From positions 1 through 64,000 of the forward strand of contig NZ_JABXWU010000006.1 in assembly GCF_014595945.1 (NCBI RefSeq): a stretch of 64,000 bases of DNA. Direction: 5' to 3'. Shown in pieces: positions 34,952 through 43,595 of the stretch (positions are counted from its first letter, which is position 1; each line of letters opens with the position of its first letter). This DNA is from Alkalibacillus aidingensis (GTDB taxonomy: Bacteria; Bacillota; Bacilli; Bacillales; Alkalibacillaceae). Made by a program: the position numbers and the translations under genes. A model generated the notes under the pieces. The model was not told the origin of the DNA. It saw only the letters and a program-made list of their open reading frames with translations, and made no database searches.

Positions 34952-34998
34952 CGCTCTGTTAAAACTTAATATTATCAACACTAAACTTTAACAGAGCC
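34952..34998. mobile_element. 47-bp internally deleted relative of the foldback element
   Basis: CGCTCTGTTAAA (34952-34963) and TTTAACAGAGCC (34987-34998) are the same inverted ends as in the 209-bp element at 18911-19119. The right 29 bases match that element's right end at 27 positions (TATCAACACTA shared), but the GC-rich foldback core is absent. Flanks are A-rich without an exact duplication. It lies in the 306-bp gap 34740-35045 downstream of hemQ, whose rest holds only the hemQ terminator and A/T-rich sequence. Confidence 0.75.
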
Positions 34999-35006
34999 AA
35001 AATAAA

Positions 35007-35035
35007 GAGCTTAATCAGTTGGTCTGATTAAGCTC
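35007..35035. terminator. Strong stem-loop downstream of hemQ
   Basis: GAGCTTAATCAG (35007-35018) and CTGATTAAGCTC (35024-35035) are perfect complements with a 5-base loop. On the minus strand it is followed by TTTATTTT, so it ends hemQ. Confidence 0.8.
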
Positions 35036-35045
35036 AATAACTTAG

Positions 35046-35789
35046 TTAGACATACATAATTTTTTCTAATTCAGAACGTTCTTTTCGATGTCCGATGTAG
35101 AATGAACCGAATTCTGCAAAGCGCGCGCTGACTTCATCAAAGCGCATTTCATAAATTAATTTTTTGAATTGTAACGTATCATGTGCGAATAGAGTAACGC
35201 CCCATTCCCAATCATCTAAGCCTTGGCTACCAGTAATGATCTGGCGGACTTTACCTGCATATTTGCGTCCAGTCATACCATGAGCATACATCAATTTTCC
35301 ACGGTCTTCTTTAGACATCATGTACCAATTATCTTCTCCATCACGACGCTTGTCCATTGGGTAGAAACAAACGTGGTTCCATTTAGGTAAAATTGGTTTT
35401 AAACGAGCCTGGATTTCTGGATCTGTGTCAGGATCCTTGCCTTGAGCCATATAGGTTGATAGCTCAACAACAGAAATGTATGAATATGGCTTAGTGAAGA
35501 ATTCAGCCATTTTCGTTTTATCAAGCGCCATTTCTAATTCTGTCAGTTCCTCCATAGTTGGACGAACATTTAAGAATAATAGATCAGCTTTGTGGCCAAC
35601 CACAGTGTAATAGCCAAAGCTTCCTTGTTTATCAGCCTCAACATCTTCCCATGAAGCCATTAAATGATTAAGTTCACTGATTGCTTGTTCTCTTTCTTCA
35701 GTTGTGGCATTCTTCCATGCTGTCCAGTCAACTGTACGAAAGTCATGAAGCATATACCAGCCATCAAGTGTTTCAACTGCTTCTGCCAT
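35046..35789 (-). CDS. hemQ: Coproheme decarboxylase (HemQ/ChdC)
   Basis: A 247-residue chlorite-dismutase-fold enzyme that decarboxylates coproheme to haem b in the coproporphyrin-dependent pathway of Gram-positive bacteria. Characteristic segments are GWYMLHDFR at the N-terminus, WNHVCFYPMDKRR with the catalytic Tyr, WYMMSKEDRGKLMYAHGMTGRKYAGKVRQIITGSQGLDDWEWGVTLF with the proximal His, and the C-terminal FGSFYIGHR. The length is normal. It is the YwfI orthologue; lipL (YwfL) next to it matches the B. subtilis neighbourhood. Confidence 0.95.
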   Translation of the reverse strand: MAEAVETLDGWYMLHDFRTVDWTAWKNATTEEREQAISELNHLMASWEDVEADKQGSFGYYTVVGHKADLLFLNVRPTMEELTELEMALDKTKMAEFFTKPYSYISVVELSTYMAQGKDPDTDPEIQARLKPILPKWNHVCFYPMDKRRDGEDNWYMMSKEDRGKLMYAHGMTGRKYAGKVRQIITGSQGLDDWEWGVTLFAHDTLQFKKLIYEMRFDEVSARFAEFGSFYIGHRKERSELEKIMYV

Positions 35790-35897
35790 ATATAGTCACT
35801 CCTTTGGGATCATTTCAACATCTATTTTTAATATACCATAAGCTTGTCATGAGGTTAAAAGATATGGTCATGAACGTTTTGTTAACTTTTAACGGGA

Positions 35898-36713
35898 TTA
35901 TAAGTGTTCGTTTCTTTTATTCATAAGTTGAAGCCTAGACTGTAACCAAACATGTTCTCGTTCATTTAAATCATGAGTTAATACATGGACGCCATAATCT
36001 TTAAATTTATTAATCAGTTTCTCCATCACTTGCTTAATTGTTATTTTTTTACCTAATAACTGTTCAAGAGATGCCATTACTGTAGGATCAATATGGGGAT
36101 ACTTAAATTTAGTCGTCTCACCTTTTAAAGATAGTTGGTAAAAATGCTGCAATAGCTGTGCACGCTTTTCCCCATCACCTTCAACGCAGAGATAAATTTG
36201 GACGGCAGAACCACTTTTTACACGTCTTTGAGAGATTCCGGCAAATTTCTTCCCATCAATACTTAAATCATACGTGCCAGGACAATATGACTGTTCAATT
36301 TCATACGCTTCAATGGTTTGACCTTCGTCTTCAAAGAGCCACTGAATCAACTTGACCATTGCTTCATATCCGTCATGAATATCAAAACTTTTAGCATCAG
36401 GGAAGATCAGGGAAATGTTTAAGATTCCTTCATCTAATGTTACAGCCAATCCACCTGAGTTTCGAATAATCACATCGTACCCTTGTTGTTTTAAATATTG
36501 GACACCTTGAGATAAATGAGGTAATCGACTGTCAGGAATCCCTAGTACAACTGTTGGTTGATGAACCCAGAAGCGCATAGCTGTCTCACCAGTCTCACTA
36601 ACTGATAGACAAAGGGTGTCATCAACGGCAAATGATTCAATAATGCTCGATGTATGGGGGTTACTATTGTTGATCAATCTAATATGATTAAAATTTAATA
36701 AATCGTGATTCAT
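35898..36713 (-). CDS. lipL: Octanoyl-[GcvH]:protein N-octanoyltransferase (LipL)
   Basis: A 271-residue member of the lipoate ligase/transferase fold that moves octanoyl groups from GcvH to E2 subunits. RNSGGLAVTLDEGILNISLI is the family's RRxSGGGxV-type motif, and EQSYCPGTYDLSIDGKKFAGISQRR carries the Cys and Lys of LipL. LplA ligases lack this Cys and have an extra C-terminal domain, and LipM is placed elsewhere, so LipL is favoured. It lies next to hemQ as in B. subtilis ywfL/ywfI. No ATP-binding extension is present. Confidence 0.88.
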   Translation of the reverse strand: MNHDLLNFNHIRLINNSNPHTSSIIESFAVDDTLCLSVSETGETAMRFWVHQPTVVLGIPDSRLPHLSQGVQYLKQQGYDVIIRNSGGLAVTLDEGILNISLIFPDAKSFDIHDGYEAMVKLIQWLFEDEGQTIEAYEIEQSYCPGTYDLSIDGKKFAGISQRRVKSGSAVQIYLCVEGDGEKRAQLLQHFYQLSLKGETTKFKYPHIDPTVMASLEQLLGKKITIKQVMEKLINKFKDYGVHVLTHDLNEREHVWLQSRLQLMNKRNEHL

Positions 36714-36842
36714 ATATAATCGTTCCTCTTTTATAAGCTGTTCTTATTATAGCAGATTGTGGCTTTGAAATAATCTGTTAATCATGGGTCTAGTAATGTT
36801 AAAATAGTAATAATAGTTTGACAAAGTTAGAGGTGGATGTTG

Positions 36843-37442
36843 ATGAAGAAGTTATTGTTAACAGGCTTTGAGCCATTTTTAAATTTTCCTGTCAATCCAA
36901 CCATGAAGGTTGTTGAAGAATTGAGTGGGGAGAGTATTGGAGAATATGAAGTTATTGGAAAGATTCTGTCGGTCGATTTTGCGAAAAGTGGAAAGGAATT
37001 GATCGATATAATTGAGTCAGTTAAGCCTGATGCAGTGGTTTCTCTAGGGTTAGCTGGAGGACGTCATAAAATAACTCCCGAGAGAATAGCGGTAAATAGT
37101 AATGATGGAGAAGCCGACAATTCTGGGAGAAAGCCTAATGGTGAGGCGATATTTACCGATGGAGAGGATGGTATTTTTAGCACGTTGCCGATTCGTAAGA
37201 TGGTAGAACAACTGAAAGAAGCTGGCTATCCTGCCGCGATTTCAGACACGGCAGGGACCTATTTATGTAATAACGTGATGTACCATGGACTATATCATTT
37301 TAAAAGAAAAGGTATTAACGTTCCTTCTGGTTTTATCCATATCCCAGCTTCACACGAGCTAGCGATTAAACACGGGAAGGTACCAAGCTGGTCACAAAAG
37401 GATTTAAATGAGGCAGTTAAACTCTGTTTACAATGTTTGTAG
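36843..37442 (+). CDS. pcp: Pyrrolidone-carboxylate peptidase
   Basis: A 199-residue cysteine peptidase that removes N-terminal pyroglutamate from peptides. LLLTGFEPFLNFPVNPT is the family N-terminus. The catalytic Glu is in GGRHKITPERIAVN, the Cys in SDTAGTYLCNNVMYHGLYH and the His in SGFIHIPASHE. ATG 36843 has AGAGGTGG at six bases; an in-frame ATG at 36837 is too close to it. It is first in an operon with pxpB, pxpA and pxpC, which consume the 5-oxoproline it releases. Confidence 0.95.
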   Translation: MKKLLLTGFEPFLNFPVNPTMKVVEELSGESIGEYEVIGKILSVDFAKSGKELIDIIESVKPDAVVSLGLAGGRHKITPERIAVNSNDGEADNSGRKPNGEAIFTDGEDGIFSTLPIRKMVEQLKEAGYPAAISDTAGTYLCNNVMYHGLYHFKRKGINVPSGFIHIPASHELAIKHGKVPSWSQKDLNEAVKLCLQCL

Positions 37443-37455
37443 AGGATGATGAAGT

Positions 37456-38184
37456 GTGAACGGTCCTACTATTTATCCAGTCGGTGACCAGGTTGCTGTT
37501 GTCCAGTTTGGTGAAGATATTTCAAAGGATACCCACGAGCAGGTCATGCTGTTTGAAAAATTAATACGAAATAGTAGTATTAAAGGGTTAGTCGATATTA
37601 TACCGACTTATCACTCCGTTGCTGTTTATTATAATTGGCGAGTCTTACAATTCGATCATGTAAGAGCATTACTTGAGGAAATGTTAGCTGAAACAGAAAA
37701 TTCGAAGACCTCAATGAGTAAGCGGACAGTGACAATACCGGTATGTTATGACGAGCAATATGGACCTGATCTCGACCATTTGCAACAATATCACCAGATC
37801 AGTAAAAAAGATATTATTCGATTACATACTGAACAGATATACCTTGTTTACATGATTGGGTTTTTGCCTGGTTTCCCGTATTTAGGAGGTTTAAATAAGC
37901 GTTTGGACACACCTAGATTAGAAACACCACGTGCTACAGTTCCTAGTGGCAGTGTTGGTATTGCTGGAAACCAAACAGGTATTTACCCATTAGAGTCACC
38001 AGGTGGTTGGAATTTGATCGGAAGAACTCCGGTTTCACTCTTTGATCCTGAGCAAGATGAACCAACCTTGTTGAAAATGGGTGATCTATTGAGGTTTCAA
38101 TCTATTAGTGGAGAAGAGTATAGGGAAATTGAACAAGGTCAATTAGGTAATCAAGTCATCCAAATAGAATGGGAGGATGAGTGA
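37456..38184 (+). CDS. pxpB: 5-oxoprolinase subunit B (KipI-like)
   Basis: A 242-residue protein of the carboxyltransferase-domain subdomain C/D family, with YMIGFLPGFPYLGGLNKRLDTPR, TVPSGSVGIAGNQTGIYPLESPGGWNLIGRTP and FDPEQDEPTLLKMGDLLRF. With PxpA and PxpC it forms the ATP-dependent 5-oxoprolinase. The B. subtilis homologue KipI also inhibits sporulation kinase KinA, so a second regulatory role is possible. GTG start after AGAGGATGATGAA, 13 bases after pcp; its stop overlaps the pxpA start. Confidence 0.92.
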   Translation: MNGPTIYPVGDQVAVVQFGEDISKDTHEQVMLFEKLIRNSSIKGLVDIIPTYHSVAVYYNWRVLQFDHVRALLEEMLAETENSKTSMSKRTVTIPVCYDEQYGPDLDHLQQYHQISKKDIIRLHTEQIYLVYMIGFLPGFPYLGGLNKRLDTPRLETPRATVPSGSVGIAGNQTGIYPLESPGGWNLIGRTPVSLFDPEQDEPTLLKMGDLLRFQSISGEEYREIEQGQLGNQVIQIEWEDE

Positions 38185-38942
38185 TGCAAGTAGATTTGAA
38201 TGCAGATTTAGGTGAGAGCTACGGTCAATTTGTTGTAGGAGACGATGAAAAGTTAATGCAGGTGGTAACCTCAGCCAACGTTGCTTGTGGTTTTCATGCT
38301 GGAGACTATATGACCATACCGAAGTCCATTCAGCTAGCAAAGGAAGCTGGTGTGGCTATAGGAGCACACCCTGGGTATCCTGATTTACAAGGTTTTGGAC
38401 GAAGGTTGGTTAGTATGTCTGATGAAGAAATCTATCAAATGGTGGTCTATCAGATTGGGGTCTTGCAAACGTTTTGTCACGTCGAGGGAGTGCAATTAAA
38501 TCATGTTAAACCTCATGGAGCATTATATAATCTTGCTGCAAAAGACCGGAAAGTAGCAGATGCAATCGTTAAAGCTATTGTTAATGTGGATGAACGTCTT
38601 GTGTTGTATGGGTTAGCTAATGGAGAACTGATTCGTGCTGGTAGAGACGTTGGTTTGCAAGTAGCTTCAGAAGTTTTTGCCGATCGAACCTATACATCTG
38701 AGGGACATTTAACTCCTCGGTCAGAGAGGGATGCCATCCTGAAGGACCGTAATGCGATTCGTAATCAAGTTTTTGAGATGGTACTTGAAGGTAAGGTGAC
38801 AACTTCTAATGGAAATCAAATCGATATTGAAGCGGACACAGTTTGTTTTCATGGTGATGGTGAGTCGGCTTATGAACATGTCAAGCATATTCGAGAGTCG
38901 CTAGAGTATAAAGGAATTCAAGTTATAGCTTTAAGTAGGTGA
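38184..38942 (+). CDS. pxpA: 5-oxoprolinase subunit A (LamB/YcsF)
   Basis: A 252-residue LamB/YcsF-family protein. VDLNADLGESYG and TSANVACGFHAGDYMTIPKSIQLAKEAGVAIGAHPGYPDLQGFGRR are the N-terminal signatures, followed by LNHVKPHGALYNLA, EVFADRTYTSEGHLTPRSE and VCFHGDGESAYEHV. ATG 38184 is chosen because GGGAGGATGAG precedes it; the ATG shares a base with the TGA of pxpB, implying translational coupling. Confidence 0.94.
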   Translation: MQVDLNADLGESYGQFVVGDDEKLMQVVTSANVACGFHAGDYMTIPKSIQLAKEAGVAIGAHPGYPDLQGFGRRLVSMSDEEIYQMVVYQIGVLQTFCHVEGVQLNHVKPHGALYNLAAKDRKVADAIVKAIVNVDERLVLYGLANGELIRAGRDVGLQVASEVFADRTYTSEGHLTPRSERDAILKDRNAIRNQVFEMVLEGKVTTSNGNQIDIEADTVCFHGDGESAYEHVKHIRESLEYKGIQVIALSR

Positions 38943-38948
38943 TTGGAT

Positions 38949-39860
38949 TTGGCAGAAGCATTCGTTAAAGTGGTTGAGCCGGGGTTATATATGAGCATTC
39001 AAGATTTGGGAAGGCCTGGTTATCAGCATATGGGGGTGCCAGTGTCAGGGGCTATGGATCGCTACGCGTTGGTGATGGGAAATCGCCTTTTAAACAATCG
39101 CGAGGATTCAGCAGCTATCGAAGTAACTTTTGGTGGGGCAGAGTTTAAGTTTTTACGTGATGGTCTGATTTGCGTGACGGGTGCAAACTTAAACGGTTAT
39201 CTAGGTGGTGAGCCAATTCCGATGTGGGAGACTGTTTCGGTAACTAAGGGTCAAAAGTTAGTCTTCGAACGACCAAAAACAGGCGTACGTGCTTACGTAT
39301 GTGTACTCGGTGGGATTCAGTCTTCAGTTTACCTCGGGAGTCAGTCGTGCTATGAGAAAGCTGGATTAGGAAGACGATTAGAAGCAGGTGATCAGCTCTT
39401 ATCAGAGTATGAGGGAGTTCATATGACGCCTGGTAATCGGTTAAGTCCGGAATTATTACCGACTTACACACAAGAAGTTACATTAAGAGTGGTCCCTAGC
39501 CATTTGGAGGACCGTTTTACAGAAGAATCAGTGAGGTATTTTTATCGAACCAATTATACGATGAAACAAGGGGACCGAATGGGGTGTAGGTTGGAGAGTG
39601 ATCAGCCATTAAACCACCATACCAGTGCAGATATTATCTCGAGTGTAACCCCATTTGGAACGATTCAAGTCGCATCGAACGGACAGCCCATGATTCTTTT
39701 AGCTGATCGACAAACAACAGGGGGCTATACGACGCTAGGAACTATCGTAACGATTGATCACTGGAAAATAGCCCAACTTCCTCCAGGTGGAAAGGTTAAT
39801 TTTAAGCGTGTGGACTTAAAAGAGGCAGAGGAATGGTTAAGACACTGGCGAGAGGCGTGA
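38949..39860 (+). CDS. pxpC: 5-oxoprolinase subunit C (KipA-like)
   Basis: A protein of about 303 residues of the biotin-dependent carboxyltransferase-like family, with VVEPGLYMSIQDLGRPGYQHMGVPVSGAMDRYALVMGNRLLNNREDSAAIEVTFGG at the N-terminus and GDRMGCRLE, GTIQVASNGQPMILLADRQTTGGYTTLGTI near the C-terminus. TTG 38949 is preferred because AGGTGA ends at 38942, leaving TTG 38943 no spacing. Last gene of pcp-pxpBAC. Confidence 0.92.
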   Translation: MAEAFVKVVEPGLYMSIQDLGRPGYQHMGVPVSGAMDRYALVMGNRLLNNREDSAAIEVTFGGAEFKFLRDGLICVTGANLNGYLGGEPIPMWETVSVTKGQKLVFERPKTGVRAYVCVLGGIQSSVYLGSQSCYEKAGLGRRLEAGDQLLSEYEGVHMTPGNRLSPELLPTYTQEVTLRVVPSHLEDRFTEESVRYFYRTNYTMKQGDRMGCRLESDQPLNHHTSADIISSVTPFGTIQVASNGQPMILLADRQTTGGYTTLGTIVTIDHWKIAQLPPGGKVNFKRVDLKEAEEWLRHWREA

Positions 39861-39965
39861 TTTTTTCTAACTGTTTTCTTTGATAAGCTCGCCCTGTTTT
39901 ATTCATGATTGAAAAAAGTTATAATATGATTAAGAATGCACAGTTTGATAGAAAGGTCGGAAAAA

Positions 39966-41264
39966 ATGGCATATCGTGATGAAAAATTAAATGAAGAAAA
40001 GGTCTTTAAAGATCCTGTCCATAGATACATACATGTGCGTGATCGCGTCATTTGGGATTTAATTAGTACACCTGAGTTTCAAAGATTGCGACGGATTAAA
40101 CAATTGGGGACGACGTTTTTAACTTTTCACGGAGCTGAACATAGTCGTTTTAATCATTCATTAGGTGTTTATGAAATTGTTCGTCGTATTATTGAGAATT
40201 TCCGTGACCAACCGTTTTGGGACGATGATGAGAGATTATTATGCTTATCTGCTGCCTTGTTGCACGACCTTGGACATGGCCCTTTTTCACATTCATTTGA
40301 AAAAGTGTTTGATTTAGATCATGAGGATTTTACAAGAGCCATCATTTTAGGGAATACCAAAGTAAATCAAATACTTCGTCAAGTGGACGAAAACTTTCCA
40401 CAGGACGTAGCTGATGTGATTCATAAAACTTATTCCAACAAGCTTGTGGTTAGTTTGATTTCGAGTCAAATTGATGCGGATCGTATGGATTACTTGCAAC
40501 GCGATGCCTATTTTACGGGTGTAAGTTATGGCCATTTTGATATGGAGAGAATTCTACGTGTCATGCGCCCGGTGGAAGATCAGATGGTGATTAAGGAAAG
40601 TGGCATGCACGCGGTAGAAGACTATATTATGAGTCGTTATCAAATGTATTGGCAGGTCTATTTTCATCCGGTGACGAGAAGTGCGGAAGTGATTTTATCA
40701 AAAATCTTGCATCGCGCAAAAGATTTATATTTGTCGGATGAGTATGCTTTTAAGTTACATCCAACACACTTTGAGAGCTTTTTCAACAAAGACGTAAGCC
40801 TTGAGGACTATTTAAAATTAGACGAGAATGTGGTATTTTATTATTTCCACATATGGCAGGAAGAAGATGATGAGATTTTAGCCGATCTATGTCGTCGTTT
40901 TGTCGACCGAGATTTATATAAATATGTAGAATTTGACCCGGGTCATCAATACCGGGAGTTAATGGATTTAAAAGAGTGCTTTAAAGAAGCGGGAATTGAT
41001 CCGAATTATTATTTAGAAGTCGATTCTTCATCTGACCTACCGTACGATTTTTACCGACCTGGTGAAGAAGAGGAGCGCCTTCCGATTCATTTACAGTTTC
41101 CAAATGGGGAATTACGGGAACTATCACGGCAGTCAGATATAGTTGAATCTATTTCAGGGAAGAAACGAACAGATCATAAGTTATATTTCGCTAGGGATTT
41201 AATTGATAAACTACCAGATGAGGATACAACTAAGAAGCGGATATTAGAAATCTTGAAGGGATAA
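39966..41264 (+). CDS. ywfO: HD-domain phosphohydrolase (YwfO-like)
   Basis: A 432-residue cytoplasmic protein. The HD domain carries H-HD-D metal ligands (HSRFNHSLGVYEIVRRI; LLHDLGHGPFSHSFEKVF; SSQIDADRMDYLQRD), the arrangement of dNTPase/SAMHD1-like enzymes. B. subtilis YwfO has the same length. The C-terminal 150 residues include an acidic, mixed region. ATG 39966 follows GAAAGGTCGG; an earlier in-frame ATG at 39936 has no RBS. It forms a two-gene unit with ywgA, as in B. subtilis. Confidence 0.88.
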   Translation: MAYRDEKLNEEKVFKDPVHRYIHVRDRVIWDLISTPEFQRLRRIKQLGTTFLTFHGAEHSRFNHSLGVYEIVRRIIENFRDQPFWDDDERLLCLSAALLHDLGHGPFSHSFEKVFDLDHEDFTRAIILGNTKVNQILRQVDENFPQDVADVIHKTYSNKLVVSLISSQIDADRMDYLQRDAYFTGVSYGHFDMERILRVMRPVEDQMVIKESGMHAVEDYIMSRYQMYWQVYFHPVTRSAEVILSKILHRAKDLYLSDEYAFKLHPTHFESFFNKDVSLEDYLKLDENVVFYYFHIWQEEDDEILADLCRRFVDRDLYKYVEFDPGHQYRELMDLKECFKEAGIDPNYYLEVDSSSDLPYDFYRPGEEEERLPIHLQFPNGELRELSRQSDIVESISGKKRTDHKLYFARDLIDKLPDEDTTKKRILEILKG

Positions 41265-41276
41265 GGAGTTGTGCTC

Positions 41277-41774
41277 ATGTTAGAAGATCACGCAAAATTG
41301 ATGACGTTTTTTAAACAAGCGCAAGAGGTTGTTGGACGGAAACGATTGCAGAAAATGGTATACATATTGAAAAAGTGTGGATATGATTTTTCTGAACGTT
41401 ATTCATTTCATTTTTATGGCCCTTATTCTGAGGAACTATCAACTAGAATTGAAGAGTTGTGTAATCTAGGATTCTTAGATGAAGAGCGCGAAAAGGAAAA
41501 AGGCTACTACCAATATCGTTATCATTTAACGGATCGTGGTGCAGGTTTTTTGGAACAAGCTGAGGTCGAGACTCCAGATATGATTGATGTGATTGATCAG
41601 ATGAATAATCAAAGTTCTAAGTTTTTAGAGCTAGTTTCAACGATGCTTTTCTTTGATGAGTTTTCCAAAGACGATGTCGAGGAAAAAGTGAGAACGGTAA
41701 AAAGTAAACAAAATTACACTGAGCAAGATTTTGAGGAAGCTTGGAAGTTTATAGAAGAGTTGACGGTACACTAA
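41277..41774 (+). CDS. ywgA: YwgA-family protein
   Basis: A 165-residue protein with YwgA-family sequence (LMTFFKQAQEVVGRKRLQKMVYILKKCGYDFSERYSFHFYGPYSEELSTRIEEL), which includes a winged-helix-like region, and a helical acidic C-terminus. Function unknown. ATG 41277 has AAGGAGTTG upstream; an in-frame GTG at 41271 overlaps that site. It follows ywfO by 12 bases and ends in a strong terminator. Confidence 0.85.
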   Translation: MLEDHAKLMTFFKQAQEVVGRKRLQKMVYILKKCGYDFSERYSFHFYGPYSEELSTRIEELCNLGFLDEEREKEKGYYQYRYHLTDRGAGFLEQAEVETPDMIDVIDQMNNQSSKFLELVSTMLFFDEFSKDDVEEKVRTVKSKQNYTEQDFEEAWKFIEELTVH

Positions 41775-41802
41775 GAAGAAGCAGGGTTGCTTCTTCTTTT
41801 TT
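41774..41802 (+). terminator. Terminator of ywfO-ywgA
   Basis: AGAAGAAGCA and TGCTTCTTCT are perfect complements around GGGT, followed by T5. It overlaps the ywgA stop. Confidence 0.85.
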
Positions 41803-41947
41803 ATATTATATGGGGCTCAATCAGTGGAAATGTGGATCCAATCCGTATAACAGTGGTCAAATTAAGTGATTTGTGCAAATGACTTGCTTTAAAGGGTGAA
41901 AGTCTCTTACGATAAATGTTATTAGATAGACAAATAGGAGTGAGAAC

Positions 41948-42502
41948 ATGAGTCGAAACTTAAAATTAGTAGGAATTAGTGGTAGTCTTCGAGAAGATTC
42001 TGTTAACAAAAAATTATTAGATGTGTGTCAATCGTTGTTACCAGACAATGTGGAATATGAGTATGCTGACTATACAGATGTTCCAGTTTTTAATCAGGAC
42101 AAAGAGAACCCTCTTCCTGAAAGTGTAGCTCGTTTTAAAAAACAGGTTGAGAGTGCAGATATGTTATTGATTGCAACACCTCAATATAATGGGTCCTTCC
42201 CGGGTGTTTTAAAAAATGCTATTGACTGGTTAACACGTCCAGAAGGTGATAATTCACTGTCAGGGAAGGTTGCTGGGGTTGTTGGAGCAACACCAGGCCA
42301 AAGTGGAACCATCCAAGCTCAGCTTCATTTACGTGAAGTGCTTGGGCATATGGGGATTCAAGTCCCAGCACATCCTCGTATTATGGTAAGTGGCGCTTAT
42401 GATCTAGTTGATGATCAGGGGAAGTTGAATCTACCTGAAAGAGATGCGAAAAGCTATGAGAAGATGCTACAAGAATTGGTTAAGCTTGCGGGGGTTAGAT
42501 AG
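41948..42502 (+). CDS. NADPH-dependent FMN reductase
   Basis: A 184-residue flavodoxin-fold protein of the NADPH-dependent FMN reductase family. GISGSLREDSVNKKLL is the phosphate-binding loop, ATPQYNGSFPGVLKNAIDWLTRP the second flavin contact region and GVVGATPGQSGTIQAQLHLREVLGHMG the third. B. subtilis relatives act as azo/quinone reductases. It is monocistronic between the ywgA terminator and the HU remnant. Confidence 0.9.
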   Translation: MSRNLKLVGISGSLREDSVNKKLLDVCQSLLPDNVEYEYADYTDVPVFNQDKENPLPESVARFKKQVESADMLLIATPQYNGSFPGVLKNAIDWLTRPEGDNSLSGKVAGVVGATPGQSGTIQAQLHLREVLGHMGIQVPAHPRIMVSGAYDLVDDQGKLNLPERDAKSYEKMLQELVKLAGVR

Positions 42503-42521
42503 TGTATTTGGAACCATTCCC

Positions 42522-42640
42522 GATTCACTAAAAAAGAGGAAAGAATTCAATTGATTGGTTTTGGAAACTTTGCGGTACGTGAACGCTCAGCGAGAAAAGG
42601 ACGTAACCCTCAGACTGGTCAGGAATTTGATATTATTTAA
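42522..42640 (+). pseudogene. hup: Remnant of an HU DNA-binding protein gene
   Basis: From 42536 the frame encodes [34 protein letters not shown] and then stops at 42638-42640. This is the central beta-arm region of HU (normally about 90 residues), so the first 40 and last 15 residues are missing. Just upstream, 42522-42530 encodes DSL in another frame, consistent with a frameshift inside the dimerisation helices. There is no start codon or RBS. A functional HU gene must exist elsewhere, since HU is essential in Bacillus. Bases 42503-42798 otherwise contain only a terminator. Confidence 0.85.
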
Positions 42641-42656
42641 ATACATGTCACATAGT

Positions 42657-42697
42657 AAAAGGAGAGACCTAGATATATTTCTGGATTTCTCCTTTTT
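42657..42697 (+). terminator. Terminator downstream of the HU remnant
   Basis: AAAAGGAGA (42657-42665) pairs with TCTCCTTTT (42688-42696), with a 6-T run at the end. It is probably the original terminator of the lost HU gene. Confidence 0.7.
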
Positions 42698-42798
42698 TAA
42701 GGCAGGGATGGCCACCTTATAATAAAAGTAAAATAGTATAGCTTAATTGTAATTATCAAAATGGATAATCAACCTTCTGACTTTTCTTTCATACTGCA

Positions 42799-43314
42799 TT
42801 ATTTCAAAGGATTTGTTGAATCTATAATTTCATTAGCAATAGTTAAAGCTTCATCCTTATTATTAGCTGGAGCTGCTATTATAGTACCATCTTCTACATT
42901 CCAACTACCGTCTTCAGGGAATTTAGTAATAAGTATCTCCTTGAATTCATCATGTTGATGTAACTCCCCATATTGCAAAATACTTTCTCCACGTTCATTT
43001 TGAATAGTATAAATAAGTAGTCCTCCTAGTTGTTCCTCTAGATCAAGAATTACGGTATCTTGTAACGCATGATTAGGGGGGATTTTTTCTCCATTAGTAC
43101 TTATGAAACCTTCAAATTGATTTTTAGCAAAAATGGCGTTTTTTAATTCACCATTCACTTCAATTTTAACTTTTTTTCCTTCTGTATCACTCCCTAATTG
43201 ATATATGAACCCTTCGTATTCTTTGTTAATGTCTGTAGGTGATTGTAATGAAAAAAACAAGTAAATAACACCTACTATAAGTATGAATAGAATTATTTTA
43301 TTAAGCTTTCTCAA
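42799..43314 (-). CDS. Membrane-anchored extracellular protein, unknown
   Basis: A 171-residue protein. Residues 7-24 are a single N-terminal membrane anchor (IILFILIVGVIYLFFSLQ), leaving about 145 acidic residues outside the cell. The external part is mainly beta-like (YEGFIYQLGSDTEGKKVKIEVNGELKNAIFAKNQFEGFISTNGEKI). No known domain seen. The frame is long and has an AAGGTGAAG site. It lies alone between the HU remnant and a permease gene, and its local base composition is A/T-richer than neighbours. Confidence 0.65.
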   Translation of the reverse strand: MRKLNKIILFILIVGVIYLFFSLQSPTDINKEYEGFIYQLGSDTEGKKVKIEVNGELKNAIFAKNQFEGFISTNGEKIPPNHALQDTVILDLEEQLGGLLIYTIQNERGESILQYGELHQHDEFKEILITKFPEDGSWNVEDGTIIAAPANNKDEALTIANEIIDSTNPLK

Positions 43315-43553
43315 CTTTTCTTCACCTTCTTTACATGTTCAACTATGTATTATGAATATTTACTAAGTATTATGACTTTAATTACTTTAGTATATATGTT
43401 CTGGTAAGAATAGACAATAAACGAAAATAAAGGGTTTATCATCAAAAAGTACCGTACAATCAACAAAAATGGAGAATCTATCAACAAAATCATGGTTCCA
43501 ATCAACATCTTGAGTTTATTTTAACCTTGAAATCAGTGTCTCGAACTAAAGTC

Positions 43554-43595
43554 ACCTCCTTAGGCGTCTGTGCATAAGATGCTGCAAAAGGAGGT
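43554..43595 (+). promoter_or_regulatory. Leader hairpin that can hide the Shine-Dalgarno sequence
   Basis: ACCTCCTT (43554-43561) is perfectly complementary to AAGGAGGT (43588-43595), the ribosome binding site of the permease gene starting at 43602. A small GCAT-AAG-ATGC hairpin lies within the loop. If transcription starts upstream of 43554, the site would be sequestered until something opens the helix. The 287-bp gap 43315-43601 has no other feature I can support. Confidence 0.5.
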
